DNA from: Litsea cubeba | Taxonomy: Eukaryota; Streptophyta; Magnoliopsida; Laurales; Lauraceae | Assembly: GCA_012931725.1 (NCBI GenBank) | Contig: CM022944.1 | Location: 34,237,873 to 34,301,872 of the forward strand | Length of the DNA stretch: 64,000 bases | Direction of reading: 5' to 3' | Shown here: positions 21,858 to 33,432 of the stretch, piece after piece | Layout: the number at the start of each line of letters is the position of its first letter | Numbering within the stretch: position 1 is the stretch's first letter | Notes under the pieces: generated by a model | The model's input: the letters and a program-made list of their open reading frames with translations, nothing else | What the model was told of the DNA's origin: nothing | Databases searched by the model: none | Program-made: the position numbers and the translations under genes

Positions 21858-22152
21858 ACCTAGGAAGTTCCACATCCCACATCACCAAAGTTCTAAGTTG
21901 GACATGGCTTCATATACCTGTTTGGGCCTTTCACCTATAATATTAAGCTTTTGGGTTGGTTGATGGTATCAGAGCGAGTTCTGATCCCGTTGTTCTTATG
22001 TAATCCACGTGGCTCTTGTCGTTCTTGTGTAGCCCACATGACAGGTCTGTCCATGAAATCTATTGAGCTTGCACGTGAGGGGGAGTGTTGGGAAGGCCCA
22101 CATCCTACATCACCTAAATCCTAAGTTGGACTTGACTTCATATACATGTTCT
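21858..22152 (+). mobile_element. TRIM-like miniature LTR retrotransposon remnant
   Basis: A short direct repeat (about 21858-21962 and 22086-22152, sharing CCACATC, ATCACC, TAAGTTGGAC and TTCATATAC) flanks about 120 bp. The PBS TGGTATCAGAGC is at 21964-21975 after the left copy. A purine tract TGAGGGGGAG is at 22076-22085 just before TGTTGGGAAGG, the start of the right copy. This PBS-spacer-PPT layout with about 100-bp LTRs is that of TRIMs, which carry no genes. The right LTR is truncated. Confidence 0.65.
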
Positions 22153-22656
22153 TGTGTAGCCCTAAACATATATAGCTATATATACACATTAATTAGCTTA
22201 TAAAAAAATTGATAATATGAGCCTATTAGAATTACAATTAACTCATATATCCAATTGTCACATGGCCTAAAAAGTGATAAAACACTCAGTATTGTCTATA
22301 TACATATATGGTATAAAAAAACCAGAAATGTCGATAAAGATACAAGAGGGAGATTTATTCATTATTAGAAGAGATAATAAGAAGCCAAATAATGTAAATG
22401 CTAACACTTCAAAACCCAACTCAATTATAATAGTAAAATATATAAAATGCATAAATTTATCCGTTATTATGTATAATAATACTAATATGATATTTATTTT
22501 ATATAATATGAATATTTCTTTTATGTCAATAGTGTACACAAGTATTGGGTATGTAGTATGTAGCCAACTAGACTGGGACCTCATAATCGATTGGAATTTC
22601 ACAGGGTTCGTTCCAATAAATCCTGGTGGTGCACCCAAGGCCGACATAAGTCCAAC
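22153..22656. other. AT-rich intergenic sequence before the hAT element
   Basis: Open frames of about 138 codons exist on both strands but show no recognisable domain and mirror each other. I do not call them genes. The last 8 bases (22649-22656, AGTCCAAC) are the hAT target site. Confidence 0.5.
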
Positions 22657-22930
22657 CAGGGGCGGAACCAGGGGGGTGTGCAAAACTTGAATAAATTTTT
22701 ATTTCACCAATTATTATAACTATTATATTTTTAAAATTTCTTTCGACATAGTTGTAAGTTCAAGCATGAAAAATATATTACGACTCAAGACTAAATTTCA
22801 CATGAAAATTAAAACCAATATATATTCAACATTAACAAAATACAAGCAAAGAAAAGTCGTAAAATAATTGTTTCTTAGTACATTTCAACTCAATCATCTA
22901 TCAAAATGGAACTCAACGTTCTTTCAAATC

Positions 22931-25336
22931 TCAAAAATCGTCTATGATTGATTCTGTGCTAAGATTCTCAGCAATTTCTTTTTTAATGTACACAATTAAA
23001 GAGTCAGAGAGAAAATCATCCTCCATTTTGCTGCGAAGCCTAGTTTTGACAATACTCATGGCTGAAAATGATCGTTCAGTAGTTGCAGTAGAAACTGGAA
23101 GAGTAAGCACAAGTTCAATCACTCTAAAAACAAGCTGGTAGACTGTGGATCTTCTAGTCTTTACCAACCATTGACACAGATCAGAAATAGTTGACAATTT
23201 TTTAAAGTCTGAATGTCGAGCTACATTATACTCATAATGGTGAAGTTGTATTCTCCATTGCATTTTTTCATTTTCTGTGAAGTCTTGAGGATAAAAATTG
23301 TCTACCAACTTGCAAATATCATCGCCTCTAAAAGATTCAGGTGCATTTCGAGGATCCAAAGCTGAGCTAAGAGTAAGCAACTCTACTGCATGCTCACTAA
23401 ACCGAAGATTTAATTCTTGTAATTGAGAATCAATCGCAGCATAAAAAATCTCTATTCGACAATGATGCTCAATTGTAAACTCATCTTGTTGATGGCGTGC
23501 TTGACCTCGTCTCGCAACATAACTAGCATTCATATCCGGGACATCTATATTGCGTGCCTCACAAAATGATTTCACCTTGGTAAGTAAAGTATCCCACCCA
23601 ACATTTCTCAATTTTTGGATAAGTGCTTTAGTAGATGAAACAAGATGCATGGCATTTAAAATGTCTTGAGATTGACATTGCAAAGCTTGTCAAAGTAATT
23701 CAGTGATCTCCATGATTTCTTTCATAAGATGCAAGATGAAGACAAATTCAAATGAAGTCATTGCCTCGTAAGCTGCGTCTGCATCTCCTCGTTGAGAAAA
23801 AGCAGTTCCGTCCTCAATGATGTTAATTAGAACTGTACATGTTGGACTAAACATCTTTATCAAGCTAGAAACTGATTTCAAGTGAGAACTTCAACCAGTA
23901 TCTCCTGCCCGTTGTAAAGAACCAATCTAATTAAGTCCTCTCCCACTCTCGAGCTCATCAATGGCAACCAAATGTGCAATTTCAGCAGCTTGAGCAACTT
24001 TTAACTCATCGTTACGCTTGCATGAAGCACCAACAATATTGACAATAGAAGTTAATTTAGTAAAAAAATGATAAATTGGATTAACTTCTTTTGATGTTGC
24101 AACTAATGCCAATTGCAAGCGATGTGCTAAAGAATGGACATAGTAAGCATATGGACAATCATTCAAAATCAAAACTTGTAATCCATTCCACTCACCCCGC
24201 ATATTACTTGCACCATCGTATTCCTGCCCTCGAATATCCTGAACATCGAGATTATGATAAGACAATACAGCATATATCTCATTTTTTAAGGTCAATGATG
24301 CAGTGTTGGAGACACGAACAAGTCCAAAAAAAACGCTCTCGCACAAAGCCATCTTTGTCGACAAATCTCAAAACTATAGCCATTTGCTCCTTCTTTGACT
24401 CATCACGAGCTTCATCAACAAGTATACAAAATTTTGCATCACCAATTTCTTCACGAATTATCTTCTTCACTTTGGTTGAAAAAACATGTAGAATTTTTTT
24501 TTGGATCTTTGGTGATGTGTAAAAAGCATTTTTTGGAGCTTTATCTAACACAACTTCTGCAACTTTCTCATTATAAGAACTCAACAAATTCAACATTTTA
24601 GTAAAATTTCTACGATTGATTGAACTATGACTTTCATCGTGGCCTCTAAAAGCACAACCTTGAAATTTAAGCCATCGAACTGTATCAATTGAAGCCGTAA
24701 GCCGTAGTCGATTGTTTGCAATTTCTTTCGAAGTGAATTTGTCAATCACTTTCTGTATGTGTTGAGATTGATTCATCAAGTCTTCACATGATCTCTCGGC
24801 AACTTTATGAGGAGAGTTAGGATCCTTCCCCACATGACTCAATAAAGCACAATTTTTTCCATCTTTAACTTTATTCCAATTCTTTAATCCAGTAAGAGTG
24901 AATGCATTTTGCGAAGCAAGTCCAGTTTGCTTATTAAAAAGATAGCATGGTAGACAAAAAATAGCATCTTTCTCTGGGAAATATTCCAACCATGAAGGAA
25001 ATAGCTTGAACCACGAATGTTGAAAGCTACGGAGATGAGTTATTGATCCAGATTTCGGATACTTTGAAAGCATAGGTTGGTATGGACCAACCTTAATGTA
25101 CTTCCGTCGAATTTCATCACGCCGATTAATATCATAATCCCATATCTGTGGACGCAATCCTGGATCACGCTCTAATGAACTAATATCAACTTCATTGATT
25201 TCAGTTCTTTTCAATTTTGTATGACGATCTTCAGAAATTGGATTCTCAACATTAGAGGTCGGCAATGATGCATCGGCTTCTAAGTTTTGATGATTTTTCT
25301 TTTTAAAAATCCATCAATTGTAGATGACTTTCCCAT
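22931..25336 (-). pseudogene. hAT transposase with TTF-type zinc finger and hAT dimerisation domain
   Basis: Pieces in order on the - strand: the start MGKSSTIDGFLKRK at 25336; the TTF-type zinc finger region (FPEKDAIFCLPCYLF); DUF4371-like RNase H fold with the first Asp in CILVDEARD and the second in GQEYDGASNM; and the hAT C-terminal dimerisation domain (LVLTLPVSTATTERSFSAM). Five lesions are visible: a one-base shift in an A-rich tract near 25300; a shift in a T run near 24330; a TAG at 23927-23929 where relatives have Gln; a TGA near 23885 where relatives have Trp; and a TGA near 23687. The family moves its element by cut and paste. This copy cannot encode the enzyme. The unbroken length would be about 800 codons, usual for this TTF/hAT group. 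Confidence 0.88.
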
Positions 25337-26690
25337 CTACAAATCAAATAAAATTATATTTATTATATGTCCAAAATCAAATAAAAAGTATTCATTGTCT
25401 CAAAATATGAACCATTCATGATTCATCAAACAACTCAATAAACACACTACAAAGGACTCAAGCAACTTCTTTCTCTAATACCCATCTTCCTCATTCATCT
25501 ACACCATCACCAAACCTATACTCTAACCCAAATTCCAATGGCACAACACCAATAAAACCCAAATTCCAAGCCTCAAATTTCAAAATATACAAAAATAAAA
25601 AAGATTCCCGTGCATTGACATTTTTTGAACAAAACCCACTTCAAAAAATCAAAATCGATCTAAAACAACACCTTCAGGTATCGAGACAATACCTATTTTC
25701 CTTATCATCTGTCGGCCCATCCATTCCAACACACATTGAACATTTGAACCCACCTTCTCCATCGCACATCACACACTTGCAAATCATCTCTAACCCAAAA
25801 GACACCCTCACCATCCTCTACCATCTTCTCTTCCTCTCACATCCCTCACTGCACATTGTCAAACAACCCATCTCATTCATTTTCATCTCACCTATCTTTA
25901 AAAAAGAAAAAAAAATAAAATAGAACATTCATCCAAACAGCCCCAGCACTAGCATGTTTATCCAGTACCCTATTAAATTTTACTTCAATCAGATTATTTT
26001 CATTGTTGGGTTAGACAATCCTGATTTAATTATTTCTTTTTTAAATGCTTCAAATCAAGTAAGCCAAAATCTTTAACATCATCTAACAGACTAATCTATA
26101 GATGTCACTTTGAATGTACAGATTGGATGAATTTAAGGTGGCCACCCATATTACGTCAGGAGATTGAGTTTCCAAGAAACAGTGCCTTTTCTTTTTTTAA
26201 TAATGTTTGACCTCAGTTCGAGAATTTTGTGCTGGCCTATGGGTTGTCATAGCCCATGTCTGTCCCAGTAGGCTATTGCCTATTGGATATTCATCAAATC
26301 AAAACTAAAAGCCATATTCAAACAAAACAAATAGACAATGGAAACCATCAAACCAAGAAAGAAATCCAAAAGGAGATGTGAAAAGGGAGTAAGGGCGATA
26401 TTTACCTGAGATGCAGAAAGCTTCCTCTGGGCGATATTTATTTGAAGAGGAGAGGCAGTCTACAAAGTGACAAAGGCAGTAAGGCACAGTATCTTCTTCT
26501 TCACTTCTTCTTGGGATGGGGCTGGAAAGGTGCTTTGGAAGGATTAGGGCTGTAGAAAGTCAAAAGTGAAAGGGACTAAGGGACGTTGGAAAGGTTTTTT
26601 TTTTTTTTTTTTGGGTTGGGGGGGGGGGGGGGGGGGGGTGCATTTTATTGACTTTTAAGGATTTTTCGGGCCCTTTAGTAGTTCCGCCTG
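25337..26690. other. 5' non-coding part of the hAT element
   Basis: AT-rich and CA-rich sequence between the transposase start and the right terminus, without a supported gene. It includes T18 (26595-26612) followed by GGG and G21 (26618-26638), a very unusual homopolymer pair that may be a sequencing or assembly weak point. Confidence 0.55.
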
Positions 26691-27121
26691 TGTCCAACGT
26701 ATAGGATCCAAACTTTATGCTCCCAAAGTCAAACCTGAGTCCATTATTTCTCCATGGTTAATCTGATTTTAATCGACCTGGATTGAACATGTTAAGTTGA
26801 AGGTTTAGATTTATGTCATGTGGGACCAGTGCATATATTAAGTTATTACTCATAACGTTTATGTATCCATACATTTTGTAAATTGGTTGTGGCTGATGTA
26901 TTTAACACAAAAATCATCTAAATATATCTAAGTATACTGTGATTATGATATTTACACAAGCAGTGTGGTTATCACGAATATTCAAAGTTGAAAGCAAGAG
27001 TTGAGAATTCCTCAAAGCACTCAAGCAAATAAGGATCATCTTAAGAAATAACAAGCACTCATTAAACTCAAAATAAAAAAGCAATTATATGATTTGGACA
27101 TCAGATGAAATAAAATTGCAT

Positions 27122-27287
27122 TTTGCTGTTAATTGTCATCTTGTTTGGGACAAAGTGGGAGCTAATGCTATCCGAACTACACATGAAAGAAAATGATCAA
27201 TTGATGGACATCTTCACTAAGACCATTGTTAAAGAGGTGTGCTTCCGAATGTCCTTGTCGAATTTGGTAGGATGGTCTGTGCCATAA
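27122..27287 (+). pseudogene. Relic of a Ty1/copia RNase H C-terminus
   Basis: In the + direction the translation reads AVNCHLVWDKVGANAIRTTH and then, after a small shift, DQLMDIFTKTIVKEV. This resembles the end of copia RNase H, where CHFVRDKV and DQLADIFTK are typical. It is short, shifted and without LTRs nearby, so it is an old fragment. Confidence 0.65.
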
Positions 27288-27899
27288 CTTAAGAGGTCCT
27301 TTGAATCATGTGTATCTTGTAGTGGTATTTGTTTCTCTACAAACATATGGGATGTATTCTAATACCAGAGGATAAGTCTTTCCATTGGGCTGTTTCCGGC
27401 ACCCCTAAGCTGGGTAAAAAAAAAAAAAAAGTTCTTTCCACTGGAAGTACACAGATAAAAATGCTTGATGTAAAGGTTCTCTCTCATGAAGCCTAGGAAA
27501 AAATGTGATCCACGCGATGAATCAAGTGTCAGCTGACATTTCTTACACTGTAGTTTCAAGCGATAAAACATTCACATATTTTATACAAGAATAGTTTTGT
27601 AGGCCCCCTTAGATGCATCCAGATCATGGAGGGGGTGGGTTGAAGACTGTCTTCTAGTTCTCATGAGCAACAACTGCAGATGGGTTGAAATTTAGATACG
27701 TATGAATGTAAGGCCTGTTTGTTTGCAGGAATTCCAAAAATTCTCATATGGGAGGATTTGGAATTCTCTCAATGCAGTCCCTCAAGTGATATTGCAAAAT
27801 GCTCATGCTCAATCTAGCATTCAGAGTCCAACATTCTGAGAACTCAAAATGTTTAACATAACTTTTGTCTTTGAAGTGGACCCATTTGGAATTTCAATC

Positions 27900-27935
27900 A
27901 AAGGGGTGGAACCAAGGAGGGTTTGCCCCTCCTCG
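27900..27935. other. Relic of a hAT-like terminus
   Basis: AAAGGGGTGGAACCAAGGAG resembles the left terminus of the hAT element at 22657 (CAGGGGCGGAACCAGG). No partner end was found nearby. Weak evidence. Confidence 0.35.
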
Positions 27936-28457
27936 ACTTTCTCTTCTTTTTTTTTTTTATATATAGTTAAAGAAATTGAAATTTGAAAGTTAATAAGGGT
28001 GTTTTTGTTTTCTACTTTTTTACCTCCTCTTTTTTTCTTCTCCTTTGAAAGTGAAACTTGAAAGGTGAAACGGTCATTTTGGTCTTTTACTTCTTTTTAT
28101 AAATATATGAATTAAGAGAGTGGCTACCTACACACTGCAAGCAGCTCTCCACACACTGCATTTAAATAAAATAAAATAAGATAAACTCTAAACTACCCCT
28201 ATCCTTCTCCTTCCTTCTCTCTACCTGCTCCCTGCTCCGGCCACCTCCGCCCAACCATGCCACTGTTGATCCCTCTCCCTCTCTCTATCTCTCTCGCCAG
28301 CCACCGGCAGCCCCCATCCCTCTCCCTCCTTTCTCTCCCACTCTCTTCCTCTCTCCCCCTCTCCCTCTTGCCCTCCGCCGCCCCCGCCCAAAAGCCCTCT
28401 GCTTCTCCCTCTCCCTCTTCCCCTCTTTCTCTCCCGCTCTCTGCCTCTCGCCCTCCT

Positions 28458-28901
28458 GACACCCATGAAATGGCAAGCATAGACCACATTGATAATGGCA
28501 CGCCCGATTGTTGCTGCAGAACGCTCCGAATAACTCCCCTTTGTAGTAATCCGGTTGAAGAGCTCCCCGCCGGAGCACAATTCCATGACAATGTGGACGT
28601 TCTGGCGGTCCTCGAAGGCGCCTCTAAATTCAACAATGTTGGGCTGGCCAGATAGGTGTTGCATAATCAGAATCTCTCTCTTAACATCATCTATATTGGT
28701 CTTGTGTATGAGCTTGCATTTGGGTATCGATTTGCAGGCGAATTTGAGACCAGTGGCCTTCTCAGTGCAGAGGTAGGTGATGCCAAACTGTCCTTTGCCT
28801 AGTTCTTTTTCAAGAACATGGTAGGAGGTGACATAAGACATGGGTTTGTCTAGGATTGTTGTTGCAGGGCGCGAAGTAGAGGAAGTGTTGGGGTAGGGCG
28901 A
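28458..28901 (-). pseudogene. Captured 5' fragment of a calcium-dependent protein kinase (CDPK) gene
   Basis: On the - strand the frame starts in a Ser/Thr/Pro-rich stretch ending ILDKP (about 28901-28842). It then gives kinase subdomains I-V: the Gly loop LGKGQFGITYLC, the ATP-binding Lys in FACKSIPK, the alpha-C Glu in VKREILIM, and HLSGQPNIVEFRGAFED and MELCSGGELFNRI. It ends at CHFMGV, just before where CDPKs have the HRDLKPEN catalytic loop. The wording is close to plant CDPKs. The catalytic loop, activation segment and EF-hands are absent, so it is not a kinase. After 28458 the frame runs on through about 240 bp of GA-rich low-complexity sequence to 28221, which I regard as accidental. 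It may still be transcribed from the element. Confidence 0.9.
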
Positions 28902-29041
28902 TGAGGAGAAAGGGGGTCTGTAGGGTGTTGAGTAGTGTTCTGTTGTTGGGTTTTCTGGGGTTGGTATAATTGATGAGGTGGTGAGTTATCAAAGGTAGAG
29001 ACGATTGGGATATATATCATGGGTCCTTGTGAAGCAGTTTC

Positions 29042-29043
<2 letters not shown>

Positions 29044-29072
<29 letters not shown>
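29044..29072. repeat. (GA)n microsatellite
   Basis: About 14 uninterrupted GA dinucleotides inside the Pack-MULE, between the captured exon and the right terminal repeat. Confidence 0.95.
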
Positions 29073-29076
<4 letters not shown>

Positions 29077-29214
29077 GTGGGCGGCGAGGTCGGGCAGAGG
29101 TTGCCGGAGGAGAGAGAGGGATAGGGGTAGTTTAGAAATTTTTTTATTTTTATTATTATTATTTTTAAATACAGTGTGTGGAGAGCTATTTGCAGTGTGT
29201 AGGTAGCAGCACTC

Positions 29215-31388
29215 ATGAATTAACACATGTTCTTATCCACTCTCACATGTCCAAATCCACTCTTTATAAAGGCATGTTTGGTAATAAGATAGGAATAATC
29301 ATATTTAGAGGATTTATTGGTTTCCCTAGAATGAGGCTATCTCCGATGATGCTATCTTCACCCTATTTCATCCAAAGATTCTATACTTCACTAAAAAAAC
29401 TTCTCACGATCCAAGTTGAGTGAAGACCTAAAATGTCTACCCTGGTCGTTTTTGTCCATTTAAAAGATCATGAACGGGTCGGATCACGAAAAAGAGGCCC
29501 ACATGAATAAAAGAAATATTTAGTTTTTAATGTCTTTTTTTTTTTTTTTTTTTGCAAATATCTCAAAACCAGTGTTGAGTCTATGGCTGAGATTTGACCC
29601 TTTCACAGATGTTGAATGGTTTGGAATGTGATTTAGGGGCCAAAGGAGTAAAGAATTTAAGAATGCAAAAAAAAAAAAAAAAAAAAAACAAAAACAAAAA
29701 AACAATTTTTTTTTTTTACCATTATGGTAGATCAACAATTTAGAGTTTTTCACAATCTTCTCATGATCCATAATAAATCAAGTTGGAAAATTTGAATACA
29801 TGATTAGCTTGAAGCTGATGAACAATTCGGATTATGTAAATGAGGCACGCAGAAGTCCACAAATGGTCATCTATTGGTCTAGACTTTTTTATAAATATCT
29901 TATTATACTTGATGAATCATTGGTTGACATTTGACATCCCAACCATTTTGTGCCTTTTTAAACATAATGAATGGTTCAAATCTTGATTAATGGTAAAAAA
30001 TACCAAAATATTGAAAACAAAAGTCTTTTAAATTGTAGCATTGCATTTCTACAAGGGTGCGGAACAGTGGGCGTTGATTGGTGGTGGGGTGGGGTGAGGG
30101 GTACTGGGGAAGGGAGGAGTCACTGATTAATTTGGAATAAACATGGATTTTGTCTTTCCTCTTTCTTTGTCCTAGTTGTCTCCCAAATTTGGGTTTTCCT
30201 CGATAGTGAGAAAAACCATCAAGAAATCCTTGATGATGACGGTACCCAAAAAAGGAAAGTGAATGAAGCGAATGGAACTCTACGGTGAGCACTCCAGTTG
30301 AAAACCTAAACTACCAAAAACGAACACCATCCCTTTTTGTGAAACTTTTTCAAATTCCACTTCAACATGAGTTGGTCGCAGTCTAAGATTAAGCATTTGA
30401 TTAATTTATATATGTAATAATACATAAGATTTTGTTAATCATATTGTTAATCTATACTCAATGTTAGTGTGGGACCAACTCCTTATGAAATGATATTTAT
30501 ATATATCCTATTGAAGGGAAATAATTTCATTTTAAATGATTAGGATTTTTCACGTGGGCTTGCCAATGAGTTCCACTCGATGAGAAGCCTGAGTGAAACA
30601 CTCAACCTCAACAGGATACGGGTTGAATTTTCTTTCTATAAGCATATGCTCCCTTTTTATGGAATTTGACATATGGATCCTCCAGGGCTCTTAGACAAAG
30701 AATCTGCTGGAAATCCTTGAGTGGGGCGTAAGAAACATAAAAGTTAGCCGTAAATCAATTTCATCTACGATTTAATCATGAGAAATTCCCTATGCTCCTA
30801 GGTGGGCACATTGAGAAAAATGAAAATGGCTAGAAAAATCTAAATCCTGTTGAAAGAAATATATCACTTTCTATGAAAAACTAAACTTTAATATGATCGG
30901 GACCCGCCATCAAATATATCTCTATGAACTATTTAATTTTTTAGTTATTTTATTTGAGAAAAGTTATCAACCACAATGGGTCATTTTAATAAAATCTCAT
31001 GATTATTATTCCCTACAAGAGCGGGCCTTTTTTTCATCTATTTAGAATTTTCATATGTGGCCCCATTAAGTGGCCTCTGAAATTATCGGAAACTGTTATG
31101 TCACTCTTTATTTCTTTTCTTGATGTGTCCACTATGTAGAGGGCCTTGGATTTATTAGAAGGCCACACTACAAATCCCCATTTTTTTGTCAGAAATTTCA
31201 GTCCAACATGATCTAGTCCATTATAAGCTTTTCATTTCTTTTTCTTTCTTTTTTTTTTTTTTTAAATTGTTGTTAACTACCAGTTGCTCCCATTGGAAAA
31301 GAATCCTGCCTTTGCCACAATTAGCAATCAAATACAAGATTTGAGAATTAAGATCATTTTTTATATGAATTCCTTTTGTTTGGATCTT

Positions 31389-31424
<36 letters not shown>

Positions 31425-32567
31425 AGAAAAAAGGAGAGCAGAGGTTGGACCTGAGAGTTAACAATTCCTTATTTGTATAAAGTTGCGGAAGGGAAAACTT
31501 GCATTTCTCTTCAACATAATTTTTTTTTTTTTTTGGGCGTGGTACTTGTGTTTCTACATGTTGCGAAGAAAATATAACAAAAATAAGCATGTTTTTTTCG
31601 TATGTTTGAATTGCACAGAACAACGACTTATGATATGCATAGGAAACAAACGTCATGCTTTCATAAAAAAAACTTGTTGAACCTAGAAGATAAGCTAGGA
31701 AGTAAAAAAAAAAGTCACTTTTCGCCGATTGAATTTGCTGAGTTCTAAAATTCAAAATATTCTTTTGCAATTAGCATTTTGTCTTTTCGGTTCTTGAGGA
31801 ATAACATTTGAAAATTTCCAAATCCTCTGGTATATCATATCTCCAAATGCTTCCAACCAAATTAGAAAAAGAGTACATATATTGACATAAACGCAAAAAA
31901 AAAATTTGTCAAAATCTTGAGAACTCACAATTTCCGTAAATATTGCTTAAACCCGATTTCACTTTCACTTCTAGTTTTTTCATTTATTTTTGGGTGCAAG
32001 AGGCCGGAGGCTTGGCTTCATCTACGCAGTATTTTTTTTTGAATTTTAAAAAAAAGGCCTTGATTTTTTGTCTTATTTGAAAAAAGGCCTTGATTTTTTG
32101 TCTTATTTGAAAAACGGATATAAGTTTCAAAAATTTTCAAATTAGGGTCTAAATTCTTAGTAAAATTCTGATTAAGGACATCCAAACATTTAATGGTATT
32201 TTTTTTCACTTTTTATCTCAATTCTTTTGAAATACTCAAATTACCCTTCATTTAAAGTCGTGACATGCTTCCGATAGCTACCACATGCCTTCGATTGTTG
32301 CGGGTACACTATTTGCCATTAATTATCGTGAGGATGATGTGAAGGAAAGTAAGAGGAGATTGAGGAAGTAAAAGAGAGTTTTATTTCAATGAAGGGTAAT
32401 ATAGGTATTTGAAAAAAAATGAAGTTTACAAGAAGACAATCTTAAATAAACGATTGTCTTTAATTGAAAATTTACTAGAAAGTTTAAATCTTAATTTAAA
32501 AAGCTTTAAAATTTATTAATTTTAAATTAAGATAAAACTTTAAGTGCTTATCTGAAAATTTCTTTTT
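29215..32567. other. AT-rich intergenic sequence, no supported gene
   Basis: I find no recognisable protein or RNA gene in these 3.3 kb. Landmarks are T20 (29534-29553), A22 (29667-29688), an (AT)n run (31391-31419), and two adjacent copies of a 30-bp segment with GGCCTTGATTTTTTGTCTTA at about 32050-32115. It probably holds decayed transposon sequence, but nothing can be named. Confidence 0.5.
31391..31419. repeat. (AT)n microsatellite
   Basis: About 14 AT dinucleotides in AT-rich intergenic DNA. Confidence 0.95.
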
Positions 32568-32686
32568 GAGAATTTTACCTAAAAAAGGACCCTAGTTGGT
32601 CACTCACCGGAAGAGGTACCCATAGAATATATGTAACGGAATTGGTATTCCCGCCAGAAAATATATATTTTTTGCTTATTTTCTAC

Positions 32687-32756
32687 AAGTGACGACGTCG
32701 TCACTTATAATAGAGGGTTAGTGTCGACGTCGTCGCTAATGTTCTATATAAATATA
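32687..32756 (+). promoter_or_regulatory. MURA promoter of MULE copy 2
   Basis: A perfect 20-bp palindrome with core TGACGACGTCGTCA sits at 32687-32706. A second motif, TCGACGTCGTCG, is at 32723-32734. The TATA box TATATAAATATA follows at 32745-32756. The spacing matches copy 1. Confidence 0.6.
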
Positions 32757-33432
32757 TATATCCCGTCACAGCTTCATTGTCGTGGGAGCTTTTTTATCTG
32801 CGATTGAATAGCAGATGATGCAGAGGCCACGTCTTCCCCAATGTGTGGGCTTCCTTATGGAGGTTGTTGAACTCCATTAAGAGGTAGGCATATCACTATT
32901 TATGTGTTCTTTCATGCATTAGCTACCATAGATTCTGTGTTTCATGTTTACATTTTTCAGAAAAGTTCATTAGGGCTTTTGATATACAGTTTTTTGAGAA
33001 AAGTTCATTAGGGCTTTTGAGAAAGGTAACAACTCCGACTGTTCTAAGGTTGTTTATTGTCACAACCCCTTGTTGAGAGCATATGAAGATTGTGAGTACG
33101 CGTATTTGCACGTTAGGGTTAAACCCTTTTAAGTAATATGAAGATGGGTACTCAAATACGTGCAGAAATCTTGGTGAATATGTCGTTATATAAAGGTGGG
33201 AGCAAACACCCATCAAATGATTTCATTTTCACTCCTCCTCTGTCAGTAACCCTAGGGAAAACAGTGTTAGGGGAGTTAACTTCTCTTGTGATTTTTTTCC
33301 TTGTAAATAGAAATAGAAATGGACAGTATGACCCATACAATCATCTCTATATTAGCATTATGTGAAAGGTGACCCTTGGACTACATTTGCTAATACCACC
33401 AAATTAATATATGCTTTATTTGCGTCGGCAGA

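Larger units (their letters stand above)
22657..26690 (-). mobile_element. hAT-superfamily DNA transposon with terminal inverted repeats
   Basis: The left end is CAGGGGCGGAACCAGGGGGG. The right end, read inverted, is CAGGCGGAACTACTAAAGGG. The flanks are AGTCCAAC (22649-22656) and TGTCCAAC (26691-26698), an 8-bp target duplication with one mismatch, the length typical of hAT. Inside is a hAT transposase on the - strand, broken. The element is about 4.0 kb. A T18-G21 run lies near its right end. Confidence 0.85.
26691..28115. other. Intergenic sequence with transposon relics
   Basis: Mostly AT-rich and non-coding. It holds a copia RNase H relic (27122-27287) and a hAT-like terminus relic (27900-27935). 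The last 9 bases, ATGAATTAA (28107-28115), are the target duplication of the Pack-MULE that follows. Confidence 0.5.
28116..29214 (-). mobile_element. Pack-MULE carrying a CDPK gene fragment, perfect 9-bp TSD
   Basis: The ends are inverted repeats of about 50-80 bp starting GAG: left GAGAGTGGCTACCTACACAC, right (inverted) GAGTGCTGCTACCTACACAC, and the similarity continues through CTCTCCACACACTG to an AT-rich tract and CTAAACTACCCCTATCC. The flanks are a perfect 9-bp duplication, ATGAATTAA at 28107-28115 and 29215-29223. GAG termini plus a 9-bp TSD place it among Mutator-like elements. It has no transposase and contains the start of a host calcium-dependent protein kinase gene, which defines a Pack-MULE. 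Length is 1099 bp. Confidence 0.88.

Noticed and set aside
22267..22690. Two overlapping 138-codon frames on opposite strands
   Set aside because: AT-rich, no domain, and the right part runs into the hAT terminus; mirrored frames suggest chance.
28221..28457. Extension of the kinase frame through a GA-rich segment (Arg/Glu/Gly-rich)
   Set aside because: Low-complexity purine-rich sequence open in several frames on both strands; not part of a CDPK.
28458..28901. Functional protein kinase gene
   Set aside because: Lacks the catalytic loop, activation segment and EF-hands, and lies between MULE terminal repeats with a 9-bp TSD.
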